A stretch of DNA of 28,386 nt from an uncultured Bacilli bacterium (GTDB taxonomy: Bacteria > Bacillota_I > Bacilli_A > RF39 > UBA660): contig CAKOMQ010000016.1 in the NCBI GenBank assembly GCA_934096715.1, forward strand, positions 1 to 28,386, given 5' to 3'. The notes under the pieces are model-generated. The model saw nothing but the letters and a program-made list of their open reading frames with translations. It searched no databases and was not told the origin of the DNA. The position numbers and the translations under genes are program-made. Of the stretch, positions 6,787-14,529 are shown in pieces (position 1 is the stretch's first letter; each line of letters opens with the position of its first letter).

Positions 6787-7976
6787 TTCATCATCTCCTT
6801 ATGTACTTTATTTAGATTATTTTCTATAGTATTATCTTTATTAATATAATATTTTCTATTTAATATTTTATCTGGTAAGTAATCTTGTTTAACCCAATCA
6901 TTTTTATAATCATGAGGATACAAGTAAGTTGGACTATTAGTTTTTAAATTTTTTGGAACACTACCAACATCTATATTATTTAAGTCATTCATTGCTCTAT
7001 GTAGAGCAAGATAACTACTATTACTTTTAGGAGATAAAGCCATTTCTACAACTATTTCAGATAGTGGTATACTTGCTTCCGGAAGTCCAACACGTAATGC
7101 AGAATTTATGGCAGCATCAAGTCTTGGTCCAATACCAGGGTTAGCTAATCCTATATCTTCATATGCTATTACAGATAGTCTTCTTATAATTATATCTAAG
7201 TCTCCTGCCTTAATTAAACGAGCAAGATAGTGAATACTTGCGTCCACATCGCTTCCCCTAATAGATTTTTGTAGAGCACTAATAACATCATAATAACCAT
7301 CTTCATTTTTATCATGAATAAATATAGGTTTATTATTAATATTCTTTAATACATCTATAGTAATTGAGTGACTAGGAGTAGAGTAGTAACTAATTTCAAG
7401 TAAGTTAAGAGCACTTCTTACATCTCCACTAGATATATTTGCTATATATAGATATGATTCTTTGTTAATTTTAATATCTGGATATTTCTTAGTAGCTTTT
7501 TTTAATATTTTTATAATAGAAGCATTATCTAAATCATGCAACTCAAATATTTGACATCTACTTCTAATTGCTGGATTAATAGAATGATATGGATTAGATG
7601 TAGTAAGTCCAATTAATATGATAAGTCCACTTTCTATATGGGGAAGTAGTATATCTTGCTTATCCTTATTCATTCTATGTATTTCATCTACAATTAATAA
7701 TAATTCTCCATACATACGAGCTTCTTCTATAACAGTATCAAAATCACTCTTATTATTAATTGTAGCATTTAAAAATCTAGTTTTTATATTTAGTTCATTG
7801 CTAATAGCGTTTGCTATACTAGTCTTACCAGTACCAGGATGTCCATATAATATAATAGAAAACATCTTTTTATTTTTAATTAAATTAGTTAATATCTTAT
7901 CTTTACCTATTAAGTGATCTTGTCCAACAATATCACTTAATTTAGTAGGTCTTAATTCATTTGCTAGTATTTCCAT
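6783..7976 (-). CDS. rarA: RarA/MgsA-type AAA+ ATPase (replication-associated recombination protein)
   Basis: A protein of 397 residues, close to the family norm of about 420. It has the AAA+ core: VGQDHLIG near the N-terminus, Walker A GHPGTGKT (45-52), Walker B LLIVDEIHR with D97/E98, sensor 1 LIGLTTSNPYHSINPAIRSRC with its arginine finger region, then the C-terminal tetramerisation part (SAINSALRVGLPEASIPLSEIV and SSYLALHRAM). RarA acts on stalled replication forks together with SSB. The ATG follows GAAGGTGA. It is the first gene of a two-gene unit with gpsA, and transcription starts divergently from xerD. Confidence 0.96.
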   Translation of the reverse strand: MEILANELRPTKLSDIVGQDHLIGKDKILTNLIKNKKMFSIILYGHPGTGKTSIANAISNELNIKTRFLNATINNKSDFDTVIEEARMYGELLLIVDEIHRMNKDKQDILLPHIESGLIILIGLTTSNPYHSINPAIRSRCQIFELHDLDNASIIKILKKATKKYPDIKINKESYLYIANISSGDVRSALNLLEISYYSTPSHSITIDVLKNINNKPIFIHDKNEDGYYDVISALQKSIRGSDVDASIHYLARLIKAGDLDIIIRRLSVIAYEDIGLANPGIGPRLDAAINSALRVGLPEASIPLSEIVVEMALSPKSNSSYLALHRAMNDLNNIDVGSVPKNLKTNSPTYLYPHDYKNDWVKQDYLPDKILNRKYYINKDNTIENNLNKVHKEMMK

Positions 7977-7991
7977 AATTCACCTTCAGAT

Positions 7992-8033
7992 AATATTATA
8001 CTAGTTTTTTAATCTTTTTAATAGTATAATATT
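7992..8033. promoter_or_regulatory. Divergent promoter palindrome between rarA and xerD
   Basis: Two perfect 12-bp arms, AATATTATACTA (7992-8003) and TAGTATAATATT (8022-8033), are separated by 18 bp. Each arm carries a TATAAT reading outward: minus strand 7995-8000 toward rarA, plus strand 8025-8030 toward xerD. Neither has a good -35. The symmetry could also be an operator. The plus-strand -10 ends only six bases before the xerD ATG. Confidence 0.6.
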
Positions 8034-8036
8034 TAT

Positions 8037-8930
8037 ATGAATAGAAGAGTATTAAATAAATATCTAGAAAATTATATAGATTATTTAAAGTACGAAAGAA
8101 AACTTAGTAATAATACTATTAAGTCTTATTTTGATAATTTATATATATATGATGAATATCTAAAAGATAATAATTTAGATCTTTTTAAAATAACTAAGAA
8201 TGATATAGATACTTTTTTACAGTCACTTACTCTTACTAGTAAAAGTAAATCTCATTATATTACAGTGCTTAGAAGTTTATATAATTATTTCTTAGATTTA
8301 AATTATATAAAGATAAGTCCTATGGAAGGAATAAAACTACCTAGAATAGAAAAAAAATTACCAGAATATTTAACTATAGATGAAGTAAGTAAAATACTTG
8401 ATATTGATTTAAAAACACCGCTTGATTATAGAAATAAAGCAATGCTTGAATTATTATACGCTACTGGTATGCGTATAACTGAATTATTAGACTTAAAGCT
8501 AAGTGATATAGATTATCAAGAAGATTTAGTTAGAGTATATGGAAAAGGTGGTAAAGAAAGAATTATTCCTATTACATCTATTACTATGAAATATTTAAAC
8601 GAGTATATTAATAATCAAAGAAGATTTATTTTAAAAACTAGAACTAGTGATTATGTATTTGTGAATAATAATGGTGGAAGAATGAGTAGACAAGGCTTCT
8701 TTAAAATACTTAAAAGTATTGTTAAAAAATGTCATATAGATAAAGATGTAAGTCCCCATACAATAAGACATTCTTTTGCTACTCATTTGCTTAATAATGG
8801 TGCTGATTTACGTGTTATTCAAGAACTACTAGGGCACAGTGATATATCTACTACTGAAATTTATACTCACATAAGTAAGGAAAAAATAAAGGATGACTAT
8901 AATTTGTGTCATCCCCATTCGAAATACTAG
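8037..8930 (+). CDS. xerD: Tyrosine recombinase, XerD-like
   Basis: A protein of 297 residues with the N-terminal SAM-like core-binding domain (1-95) and the C-terminal catalytic domain. The catalytic set is complete: R146 (ATGMRITELL), K170, H241 and R244 (PHTIRHSFATHLL), H267 (ELLGHSD) and nucleophile Y276 (TEIYTHIS). XerC/XerD resolve chromosome dimers at dif. I call this XerD because the tail (KEKIKDDYNLCHP) matches XerD better, while the copy at 18158 ends like XerC. No Shine-Dalgarno precedes the ATG; instead a TATAAT ends six bases upstream, suggesting a leaderless message. The NUDIX gene follows after 11 bp. Confidence 0.85.
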   Translation: MNRRVLNKYLENYIDYLKYERKLSNNTIKSYFDNLYIYDEYLKDNNLDLFKITKNDIDTFLQSLTLTSKSKSHYITVLRSLYNYFLDLNYIKISPMEGIKLPRIEKKLPEYLTIDEVSKILDIDLKTPLDYRNKAMLELLYATGMRITELLDLKLSDIDYQEDLVRVYGKGGKERIIPITSITMKYLNEYINNQRRFILKTRTSDYVFVNNNGGRMSRQGFFKILKSIVKKCHIDKDVSPHTIRHSFATHLLNNGADLRVIQELLGHSDISTTEIYTHISKEKIKDDYNLCHPHSKY

Positions 8931-8941
8931 AAAGGGACATT

Positions 8942-9463
8942 ATGGAAATATTTGATTTATATGATAAGAATAGAATTAAGTTAGATCGTATTATGGAGCG
9001 TGGTGATAAAGAACCTGATAATACTTACCGTATAGTAGTACATTCATGTATATTTAATTCTCTAGGAGAAATGCTTATTCAAAAAAGAAGCATGGATAAA
9101 AAAGACTACCCAGGACTATATGATTTATCTTGTGGTGGAAGTGTTATATCTGGAGAAACTAGTGAAGAAGGAATCAAAAGAGAAGTACTTGAAGAATTAG
9201 GGCTTGATTATTCCACTCTTGATTTAAGAGCTAGTTTGACTATTAATTTTCCCGGTGGATTTGATGACTTCTATATAATAAAAGATGACATCAATTTAAG
9301 TGATATAACTATTCAAAAAGAAGAGTTAGATGAAGTATTATGGGCAAGTATAGATGAAATAATTAATCTTATAAATAACAAAGAATTTATCCCATATAAT
9401 ATAGATTTCATTAAGGTTCTTGATTATTTAAAAGATCATAAAAGCGTGCTAGCTAGAAAATAA
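8942..9463 (+). CDS. NUDIX hydrolase
   Basis: A protein of 173 residues. The ATG at 8942 follows AAAGGG with six bases' spacing and avoids overlapping xerD. The complete Nudix box GX5EX7REUXEEXGU occupies residues 66-88 (GSVISGE, then REVLEELGL). The N-terminus (EIFDLYDKNR) and the IQKRS and YPGLYDLSCGG segments resemble the YfcD/IPP-isomerase-like branch of the superfamily. The substrate, probably a nucleoside diphosphate derivative, cannot be told from sequence. It probably shares a transcript with xerD and ends at a strong terminator. Confidence 0.9.
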   Translation: MEIFDLYDKNRIKLDRIMERGDKEPDNTYRIVVHSCIFNSLGEMLIQKRSMDKKDYPGLYDLSCGGSVISGETSEEGIKREVLEELGLDYSTLDLRASLTINFPGGFDDFYIIKDDINLSDITIQKEELDEVLWASIDEIINLINNKEFIPYNIDFIKVLDYLKDHKSVLARK

Positions 9464-9495
9464 AATGAGTTCACATTTAATCGTGAACTCATTTT
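9462..9495. terminator. Bidirectional intrinsic terminator
   Basis: A 13-bp perfect stem (9462-9474 with 9483-9495; arm AAAATGAGTTCAC) with an 8-nt loop and T runs on both strands. It ends the xerD-NUDIX transcript and the opposing small gene at 9500-9619. Confidence 0.9.
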
Positions 9496-9499
9496 AATA

Positions 9500-9619
9500 T
9501 TATTTAGAATTACTACGTGCATTTGATTTAGCACTATTAGTTTTTTGATTTCTAGCGTTACATCTAGCGCTATTCTTTGCATTATTTCTAGCATTATTAC
9601 GTGCTTCATTCTTTGCCAT
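9500..9619 (-). CDS. 39-residue basic tetrapeptide-repeat protein, function unknown
   Basis: An open frame of 39 codons whose ATG (9619) is preceded by a perfect Shine-Dalgarno AGGAGGTAAG, so it is very likely translated well. After MAKNE the sequence is almost wholly built of four-residue units: ARNN, ARNN, AKNS, ARCN, ARNQ, KTNS, AKSN, ARSN, then SK. It is strongly basic, has one Cys and no hydrophobic segment. It resembles small Asn-rich hypothetical proteins I recall from clostridia and, loosely, small nucleic-acid-coating or spore proteins; no function is established. It shares the bidirectional terminator at 9462-9495 with the opposing NUDIX gene. Confidence 0.8.
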   Translation of the reverse strand: MAKNEARNNARNNAKNSARCNARNQKTNSAKSNARSNSK

Positions 9620-9715
9620 AAAATACTTACCTCCTGGTATTATTATGGATTAAATAAATAAATTAATTACATAATTTAATGGTAATTATTAACACTTAAA
9701 AGAATATTATTAAGT

Positions 9716-10462
9716 ATGAATATTTTATTAGCGTTATTAATAAGTACACTAGCAGGTTTAAGTACAGTGCTTGGTTCATTAGTTATATTTATTAAGATTA
9801 AAGAGAGTAGTGTAAATAAATTTATAACGTTCTCTTTATCCTTTTCGCTTGCTATTATGATTGGGATAAGTATTACTGATTTAATACCAGAAAGTTTTTA
9901 TACATTAGTATTTAACTATGGTTTAGATAAATCCCTTCTTACATTATTACTTACCTTATTAGGTGGAGTAGGGATAGTAAATATTTTAAATAGGTTAGAA
10001 GATAAAAATAAGAACAATTTATATAGATTAGGTATTATTAATATGATTGCTTTAATGATTCATAATTTTCCAGAAGGTATAGCAACATTTTTGTCTAGTA
10101 TGAATGATATTAATTTAGGAATAAAATTAAGTATTGCTATAATGCTACATAATATACCAGAAGGTATCGCAATAGCAGTACCAATATATTATGGAACTAA
10201 ATCAAAGAGTACTGCTATTAAGAATACATTTATATCAGGATTATCAGAACCACTTGGTGCAATACTTGCATATATAGTGCTAGGTTCATTTGTTACTAAA
10301 GAAATTATTAGTATAGTGCTTTTATTTGTTGCGGGAATCATGATAGCGTTGTCAATAAATAAATTATTACCAACGGCATTAGAATATAAGTGTAATAAGT
10401 ATATTAGTTTAGGAATAGTTATAGGAGTGTTATTTTTAATCGTATCTTTACTTATTAATTAA
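9716..10462 (+). CDS. zupT: ZIP-family divalent metal transporter (ZupT-like)
   Basis: A protein of 248 residues, nearly all membrane-spanning, with about eight hydrophobic segments. Two diagnostic metal-binding motifs lie in the fourth and fifth helices: HNFPEG (116-121) and HNIPEG (145-150). A further SGLSEPLGA segment is typical of ZIP transporters, and the loop before the fourth helix is charged (RLEDKNKNN). It should import Zn2+ or related ions (Mn, Fe). No Shine-Dalgarno is visible; a TATTAT ends five bases before the ATG, so the message may be leaderless. It stands alone, and I see no clear terminator after it. Confidence 0.92.
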   Translation: MNILLALLISTLAGLSTVLGSLVIFIKIKESSVNKFITFSLSFSLAIMIGISITDLIPESFYTLVFNYGLDKSLLTLLLTLLGGVGIVNILNRLEDKNKNNLYRLGIINMIALMIHNFPEGIATFLSSMNDINLGIKLSIAIMLHNIPEGIAIAVPIYYGTKSKSTAIKNTFISGLSEPLGAILAYIVLGSFVTKEIISIVLLFVAGIMIALSINKLLPTALEYKCNKYISLGIVIGVLFLIVSLLIN

Positions 10463-10778
10463 CAAAAGATGTTAGTTAACATAATATATATTATTTGAAT
10501 GATTAATTTACATAATACTTATTTGAAATCTAACATCTGTTCTTTGTTATATAAATTATTTTTTCTTTGTAAAAATTCTTTGAAAATTGTTTCACGAATT
10601 GTTTTTCTTTATATGTTTTAATTTGTTGCACATAATCCTTTATTTATATTTAGTAAAGGATATAACGCGCGTTATATCCTATATTTATATATAATAAGGA
10701 TATATGCGTGTATACTACTCTCTATTCTCTATCAAAAATTAAAGTAGGGGGAGTATATTAAAAAAATAGACTAGTTAA
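10463..10778. other. Intergenic stretch with palindromes, no convincing gene
   Basis: Contents: a pair of inverted 9-bp arms AGATGTTAG (10467-10475) and CTAACATCT (10530-10538); a perfect 24-bp palindrome at 10657-10680; ATCCTTTA (10636-10643) facing TAAAGGAT; TATAAT at 10690-10695, then AAGGAT and a 12-codon open frame (10704-10742) that may be chance; a Shine-Dalgarno-like AGGGGGAG (10745-10752) with no start codon after it; and the terminator of the following minus-strand gene. Confidence 0.6.
10657..10680. repeat. Perfect 24-bp palindrome with CGCGCG centre
   Basis: Each 12-bp arm reads AGGATATAACGC. A related half-site, AAGGATATATGCG, lies downstream at 10697-10709. The size and symmetry fit an operator for a dimeric DNA-binding protein, and HTH genes lie within 2.2 kb, but no link can be shown. 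It is not followed by a T run, so it is not a terminator. Confidence 0.7.
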
Positions 10779-10786
10779 TTAGTCTA
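10760..10786 (-). terminator. Intrinsic terminator of the 10779 gene
   Basis: On the minus strand TAGACTA and TAGTCTA form a 7-bp stem with a 6-nt loop followed by seven T. The stop codon (10779-10781) lies in the hairpin. Confidence 0.85.
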
Positions 10787-11591
10787 CCTTTTCACTTTCT
10801 ATCCAAGAGTAATAGTTATTATTATTTACCTTTTTAAATGTATGTTTATAAATTGAACCATATTTCTTAATAAATTTATAATTAACTTTATTATTCTTTT
10901 TTAAATTCTTAGAACATTTTTTAATTTCACTACCATCAAAACTAGAGTAGCACTTATCTTCATTTACTTTAATAAAGTAATCATAGATAATTATTGTATC
11001 TCCCTTCTCTACTGTCTTCTTAAGGGTTCTATAAACATATGATTGATTACCAATTGTAAATGAGAATATCTCAGAAAGTCCACAATATAAAGTATTATCT
11101 TTAATATAACAGATATTATAATCATCTAAGTTAAAACTATCTAGTTCTTTTAATTCAGTTCCAAATATTTTCTTGAAAGTATTTTTAACTTCTTTGATAT
11201 CATAAGTATTCACTGTACATTTTTCTTCTTCATAATTGTCGGTTGCAAATACCATTTTATCTTTAGTAGTACATGTTTTCTTTTTTCTATCTCTGTTGTA
11301 TGTTTTCTTATCACTTTTTAAGTTATCTGTTTTAATAAATGCAATACACATCTTAACATCATCACTTAAAGTACTAGTGGTTACTTTATCTTTTTGATAA
11401 AATTGAAGTCCACCACATTTTTCAATATCATCATTGCTTATGTAACTATAAAGTGTATTTATTTTCTTATCACTTATTTTATTATCTGAAAACATATTTA
11501 CAAGTATTATTAAAATAGTTAGAATAATCAGAATAAAAAATAATATAACTACCCTATTTTTCTTTATAAAATTCTTATTTATTTTTTTCAT
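10779..11591 (-). CDS. Single-pass membrane protein of unknown function, co-transcribed with an HTH gene
   Basis: A protein of 270 residues I do not recognise. Residues about 14-34 are one hydrophobic segment (VVILFFILIILTILIILV) after a Lys/Asn-rich, positively charged start, so the remainder should be outside. The outer part is Lys- and Tyr-rich and holds about ten Cys, some in patterns such as KKTCTTKD and EEKCTVN, suggesting disulfides. The ATG at 11591 follows AGGAAG that lies inside the end of the upstream HTH gene, only two bases after its stop codon. The pair therefore forms one operon, and the HTH protein may control or report on this surface protein. Confidence 0.75.
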   Translation of the reverse strand: MKKINKNFIKKNRVVILFFILIILTILIILVNMFSDNKISDKKINTLYSYISNDDIEKCGGLQFYQKDKVTTSTLSDDVKMCIAFIKTDNLKSDKKTYNRDRKKKTCTTKDKMVFATDNYEEEKCTVNTYDIKEVKNTFKKIFGTELKELDSFNLDDYNICYIKDNTLYCGLSEIFSFTIGNQSYVYRTLKKTVEKGDTIIIYDYFIKVNEDKCYSSFDGSEIKKCSKNLKKNNKVNYKFIKKYGSIYKHTFKKVNNNNYYSWIESEKVD

Positions 11592-11593
11592 AC

Positions 11594-12364
11594 TTAAATC
11601 TTCCTAGATTCAATTTCGGCTATTTTTTCTAATACTTCTTGAGCATTTTTATCATTAATTTCTGTATACCCAAGTTCTTTTAAAGCTTGGCTTCTATTTG
11701 TATATAGTTGTTGAGTTCTTCCTAATTTTTCTTCTTTCTTCTTTTCAATTTCCATAACAAATTTCTTATGATTTTCTGTTACTTTGCTCTTTGATGCTCC
11801 CCCATTATTATATAAATTTAAGGCAGTAAATAAGATACCTTCGAATATAAATTGTTTTTCTTCATCAAAAGCATATTCATCTGGTTCAATAAAACATGTA
11901 GTCTTAGCCATATAACCAAGAATATACTTAATTTCTGGAACATTTTCAATAGATTGTAACATATAATATAAATATCTTATAGCGCTAGCGCCGTTATTTT
12001 CATCATCTTCTAGTTTATCTTTTATAAGTATCATTATATCATTAAATAACGTTTTATTATCTTTATTAAGTCCTTTTAAGTCTAAGAATGATTCAAATTC
12101 ATTAGCAGATTTAACTCCTATGTTAAGTCTCTTTTCAACATTCATTAGGTATTCAGTATCTACTGTTACTGTACTTAACTCTTCTTCTGTTCCTTCTTTT
12201 AAGTCTAATAATTGCAAAAGCAATATTTTCTTTTCTTTAGGCCATTTATCTAAACTGTCAAGCACTAAATAATTATAAACCATTTGTCTAGATACACCTA
12301 AATATTTAGCTAATTTTACTTTAGAAACCCCTAAATCCTGTAATAAGTCGTTTAACTTGTTCAT
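11594..12364 (-). CDS. HTH (XRE/lambda-repressor-like) regulator, 256 residues
   Basis: Residues about 5-35 form a helix-turn-helix (DLGVSKVKLAKYLGVSRQMVYNYL), the pattern of XRE/Cro-type proteins. The rest is predicted helical and unrecognised; residues about 95-190 may be a sensor or oligomerisation part. The tail is highly charged (EIEKKKEEKLGRTQQL) and ends in a short helix pair. The ATG is preceded by AAAGGTGATTAG. A strong consensus promoter drives it, and the membrane-protein gene follows after two bases. No phage genes are near, so a phage repressor is not the obvious reading. Confidence 0.75.
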   Translation of the reverse strand: MNKLNDLLQDLGVSKVKLAKYLGVSRQMVYNYLVLDSLDKWPKEKKILLLQLLDLKEGTEEELSTVTVDTEYLMNVEKRLNIGVKSANEFESFLDLKGLNKDNKTLFNDIMILIKDKLEDDENNGASAIRYLYYMLQSIENVPEIKYILGYMAKTTCFIEPDEYAFDEEKQFIFEGILFTALNLYNNGGASKSKVTENHKKFVMEIEKKKEEKLGRTQQLYTNRSQALKELGYTEINDKNAQEVLEKIAEIESRKI

Positions 12365-12394
12365 CTAATCACCTTTTTCTAAGTTTACAATATT

Positions 12395-12424
12395 ATTATA
12401 CATAACTTAACACTTTATTGTCAA
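12395..12424 (-). promoter_or_regulatory. Strong promoter of the HTH/membrane-protein operon
   Basis: On the minus strand consensus TTGACA (12419-12424), 18-bp spacer, consensus TATAAT (12395-12400), about 30 bp before the start codon. Both hexamers are perfect, the strongest promoter in the window. Confidence 0.88.
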
Positions 12425-12425
12425 G

Positions 12426-12453
12426 AAAAAAGCAATTATTTAGTATAATTACT
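12426..12453 (-). terminator. Intrinsic terminator of the 66-residue protein gene
   Basis: On the minus strand AGTAATTAT and ATAATTGCT form a 9-bp stem (one G-U) with loop ACTAA, followed by TTTTTT, immediately after the stop codon. Confidence 0.75.
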
Positions 12454-12654
12454 TTATTGTTTAATAATATTTGCAACTTTTTCAGTAAATAATCTAACGC
12501 TTTTATTTTTACTTTTAAGTAGACATCTTTTAAAATCATTTACAAATTCGTCAATATCTTTAATTTCTCCGTATCTGATAATAAACATTTCCACAAATAA
12601 TACTGCATAATTATTACTAAATTCTTCAATAAATGATACTTCTTTCTTCTTCAT
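12454..12654 (-). CDS. Small unknown protein, 66 residues
   Basis: An open frame of 66 codons with a near-perfect Shine-Dalgarno AGGAGGATAA before the ATG (12654) and a terminator right behind the stop, so it is a genuine independent gene. The product is soluble-looking, predicted helical and mixed in charge: acidic in the middle (IKDIDEFVNDF), basic toward the end (LLKSKNKSVRLF). I see no known motif. It lies between two HTH genes and could belong to the same accessory unit, but nothing shows that. Confidence 0.7.
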   Translation of the reverse strand: MKKKEVSFIEEFSNNYAVLFVEMFIIRYGEIKDIDEFVNDFKRCLLKSKNKSVRLFTEKVANIIKQ

Positions 12655-12796
12655 AATTTTATCCTCCTACTTATATATACGCGTTTTATCTTCGATTTCC
12701 TTTTTTTTTACATAAATTTTGTTAATATATTACACATTTATACATTCATTTTATCATATATAATAATAAAACACCATTATTATTATTAAGTAATTC

Positions 12797-12824
12797 TTTA
12801 CTTTTAATACCATAAATGTATAAT
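12797..12824 (+). promoter_or_regulatory. Promoter of the double-HTH gene
   Basis: TTTACT (12797-12802), 16-bp spacer, perfect TATAAT (12819-12824), 20 bp before the TTG start. The -35 is mediocre. Confidence 0.55.
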
Positions 12825-12843
12825 ATTTATTAGGGTGATCAAT

Positions 12844-14529
12844 TTGAATTTTAAAGATAAACTTAATAATTATATAGATTTAATTGGTATTACTTCAAAA
12901 GATTTATCAAAAGAATCTAATATATCTGAATCTGTTATAAGTAGATACAGAAGTGGTGATAGAACTCCAAAAATAGGAAGCACACAATTAAAAAACATTG
13001 CAGATGCTTTATATAAATTTAGTAAACTTAATAAAGTTAAAGAACTAGAAAACATTGATTTTTATAGTGAGTTATCTAATGTTATATTAAAAAAAGAGCA
13101 TTTTAACCATGAAAACTTTAATTATTTAATAAATTTACTTGGAATAAATATTAATGATATATCTAAATATACTAATTTTGATGCATCTCATATTTCAAGA
13201 ATAAGATATGGAAAGACTAATCCATCAGATCCGATTACATTTATAGATAATGTAGCTAAATATATTGATTTAAAATATAATACTAAAGAAAATATAATAA
13301 ATCTTAAAACATTAATTAATAATGATATTGATAATAATAATTTAATAAATTATATTAAAGACTTCCTACTAATAGAAAAAGAAATTGAAATTACTGATGA
13401 AATAAATAACTTTTTAAATTATTTAAATGATTTTGAATTAAATGATTATATTAAATCTATTAAATTTGATGAATTAAAAGTACCTAGTATCCCATTCTAC
13501 AAGCCTAAATCAAGGATGTATTATGGGCTTGAAGAAATGAAAAAAGGAGAGTTGGATTTCTTTAAAGCCACTATTCTATCTAAATCTACTAGTGAGATAT
13601 TCATGTATTCTAATATGCCTATGGAAGACATGGCAAAAGATATTGAATTTGGAAAAAAATGGATGTTTGCTATTGCAGTATCTTTAAAAAAAGGACTTCA
13701 CTTAAATATTATTCATAACTTAGATAGACCATTTAACGAAATGATGCTAGGACTTATTAGTTGGATACCGATCTATATGACTGGTCAAGTATCTCCGTTC
13801 TATTATAAAGATCAAAATAACTCCATTATTAATACTCTTACTTATACATCTAGTGTCTGTAGTTTATCAGGAGAATCAATTAAAGGACATCATGATAAAG
13901 GAAAATACTATTTAGCTACCAGTAAAGATGAAGTTAAATATTATAAAGAAAAATCAGAATTAATGCTTAAGAAAGCTACTCCGTTAATGGAAATATATAC
14001 TACTGACAATAAAAATAATTTTAATGTATTCTTACTTAAAGATAAAGATGTTTTAGGAAATAGAACAAGAACTCTAAATTCTCTACCTTTATTTACGATA
14101 AGCAATAATCTATTAATAAGAATACTTAAGAATAACAACATTAATGAAGAAGATATCAAATTAATAAAAGAATATAAAAAGAAAGAAGAAAAATATATAT
14201 CTAATATATTAAATAATAATATAGTTACTGATATAATAAATTTTGATTATTCTATTGATAAATACCTTTCTTTAGAAAATATCTTTTATGATAAGAAAAT
14301 TAAATATACAAAAGAAGAATATAATGAGCATTTAGAACTTACTAAAAAATATAATAATAAAAATTATAAAGTATTAAGAAGTGAAAATAATACATTTAAT
14401 AATATATCTATTACTTCAGTAGACAACAACTATGTAATAATATCTAAAAATTCTAATCCAGTTATTCATTTTATTATTAGACATCCTAAATTAATGAACT
14501 CCATAATAAACTTCAAAAATATAATTTAA
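12844..14529 (+). CDS. Large regulator-like protein with two tandem XRE helix-turn-helix domains
   Basis: A protein of 561 residues. The TTG at 12844 is chosen because AGGGTGAT lies just before it and contains the alternative GTG (12835). Two XRE-type HTH domains stand in tandem: about residues 5-50 (ITSKDLSKESNISESVISRY) and about 88-140 (ININDISKYTNFDASHISRI). The remaining 350 residues are unrecognised. The best ordered block (about 215-370) includes MYYGLEEMKKGELDFFK, EIFMYSNMPMEDMAKD, AIAVSLKKGLHLNIIHNL and TGQVSPFYYK. Its strand-helix rhythm, with a kGxxLxIIhN element, recalls PLD-like sensor domains as in TrmB, a weak inference only. The final third is Asn/Lys-rich. It is probably a one-component DNA-binding sensor. 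A terminator follows the stop at once. Confidence 0.7.
   Translation: MNFKDKLNNYIDLIGITSKDLSKESNISESVISRYRSGDRTPKIGSTQLKNIADALYKFSKLNKVKELENIDFYSELSNVILKKEHFNHENFNYLINLLGININDISKYTNFDASHISRIRYGKTNPSDPITFIDNVAKYIDLKYNTKENIINLKTLINNDIDNNNLINYIKDFLLIEKEIEITDEINNFLNYLNDFELNDYIKSIKFDELKVPSIPFYKPKSRMYYGLEEMKKGELDFFKATILSKSTSEIFMYSNMPMEDMAKDIEFGKKWMFAIAVSLKKGLHLNIIHNLDRPFNEMMLGLISWIPIYMTGQVSPFYYKDQNNSIINTLTYTSSVCSLSGESIKGHHDKGKYYLATSKDEVKYYKEKSELMLKKATPLMEIYTTDNKNNFNVFLLKDKDVLGNRTRTLNSLPLFTISNNLLIRILKNNNINEEDIKLIKEYKKKEEKYISNILNNNIVTDIINFDYSIDKYLSLENIFYDKKIKYTKEEYNEHLELTKKYNNKNYKVLRSENNTFNNISITSVDNNYVIISKNSNPVIHFIIRHPKLMNSIINFKNII

Noticed and set aside
7618..7917. Open frame of 99 codons opposite rarA
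   Set aside because: Antisense to the Walker A/B part of rarA; hydrophobic composition is the usual by-product of reading a coding strand backwards.
8037..8930. Integrase of a mobile element
   Set aside because: Length, complete Xer catalytic set and core-gene neighbours fit a housekeeping Xer recombinase; no attachment repeats or excisionase are visible.
10467..10538. MITE-like element or zupT terminator (AGATGTTAG facing CTAACATCT)
   Set aside because: The arms are only 9 bp with a 54-base loop, no target duplication is visible, and no proper T run follows; too weak to name.
10588..10603. parS-like site (TGTTTCACG)
   Set aside because: Only the left half matches the TGTTTCACGTGAAACA consensus; the right half (AATTGTT) does not, and no parA/parB genes are near.
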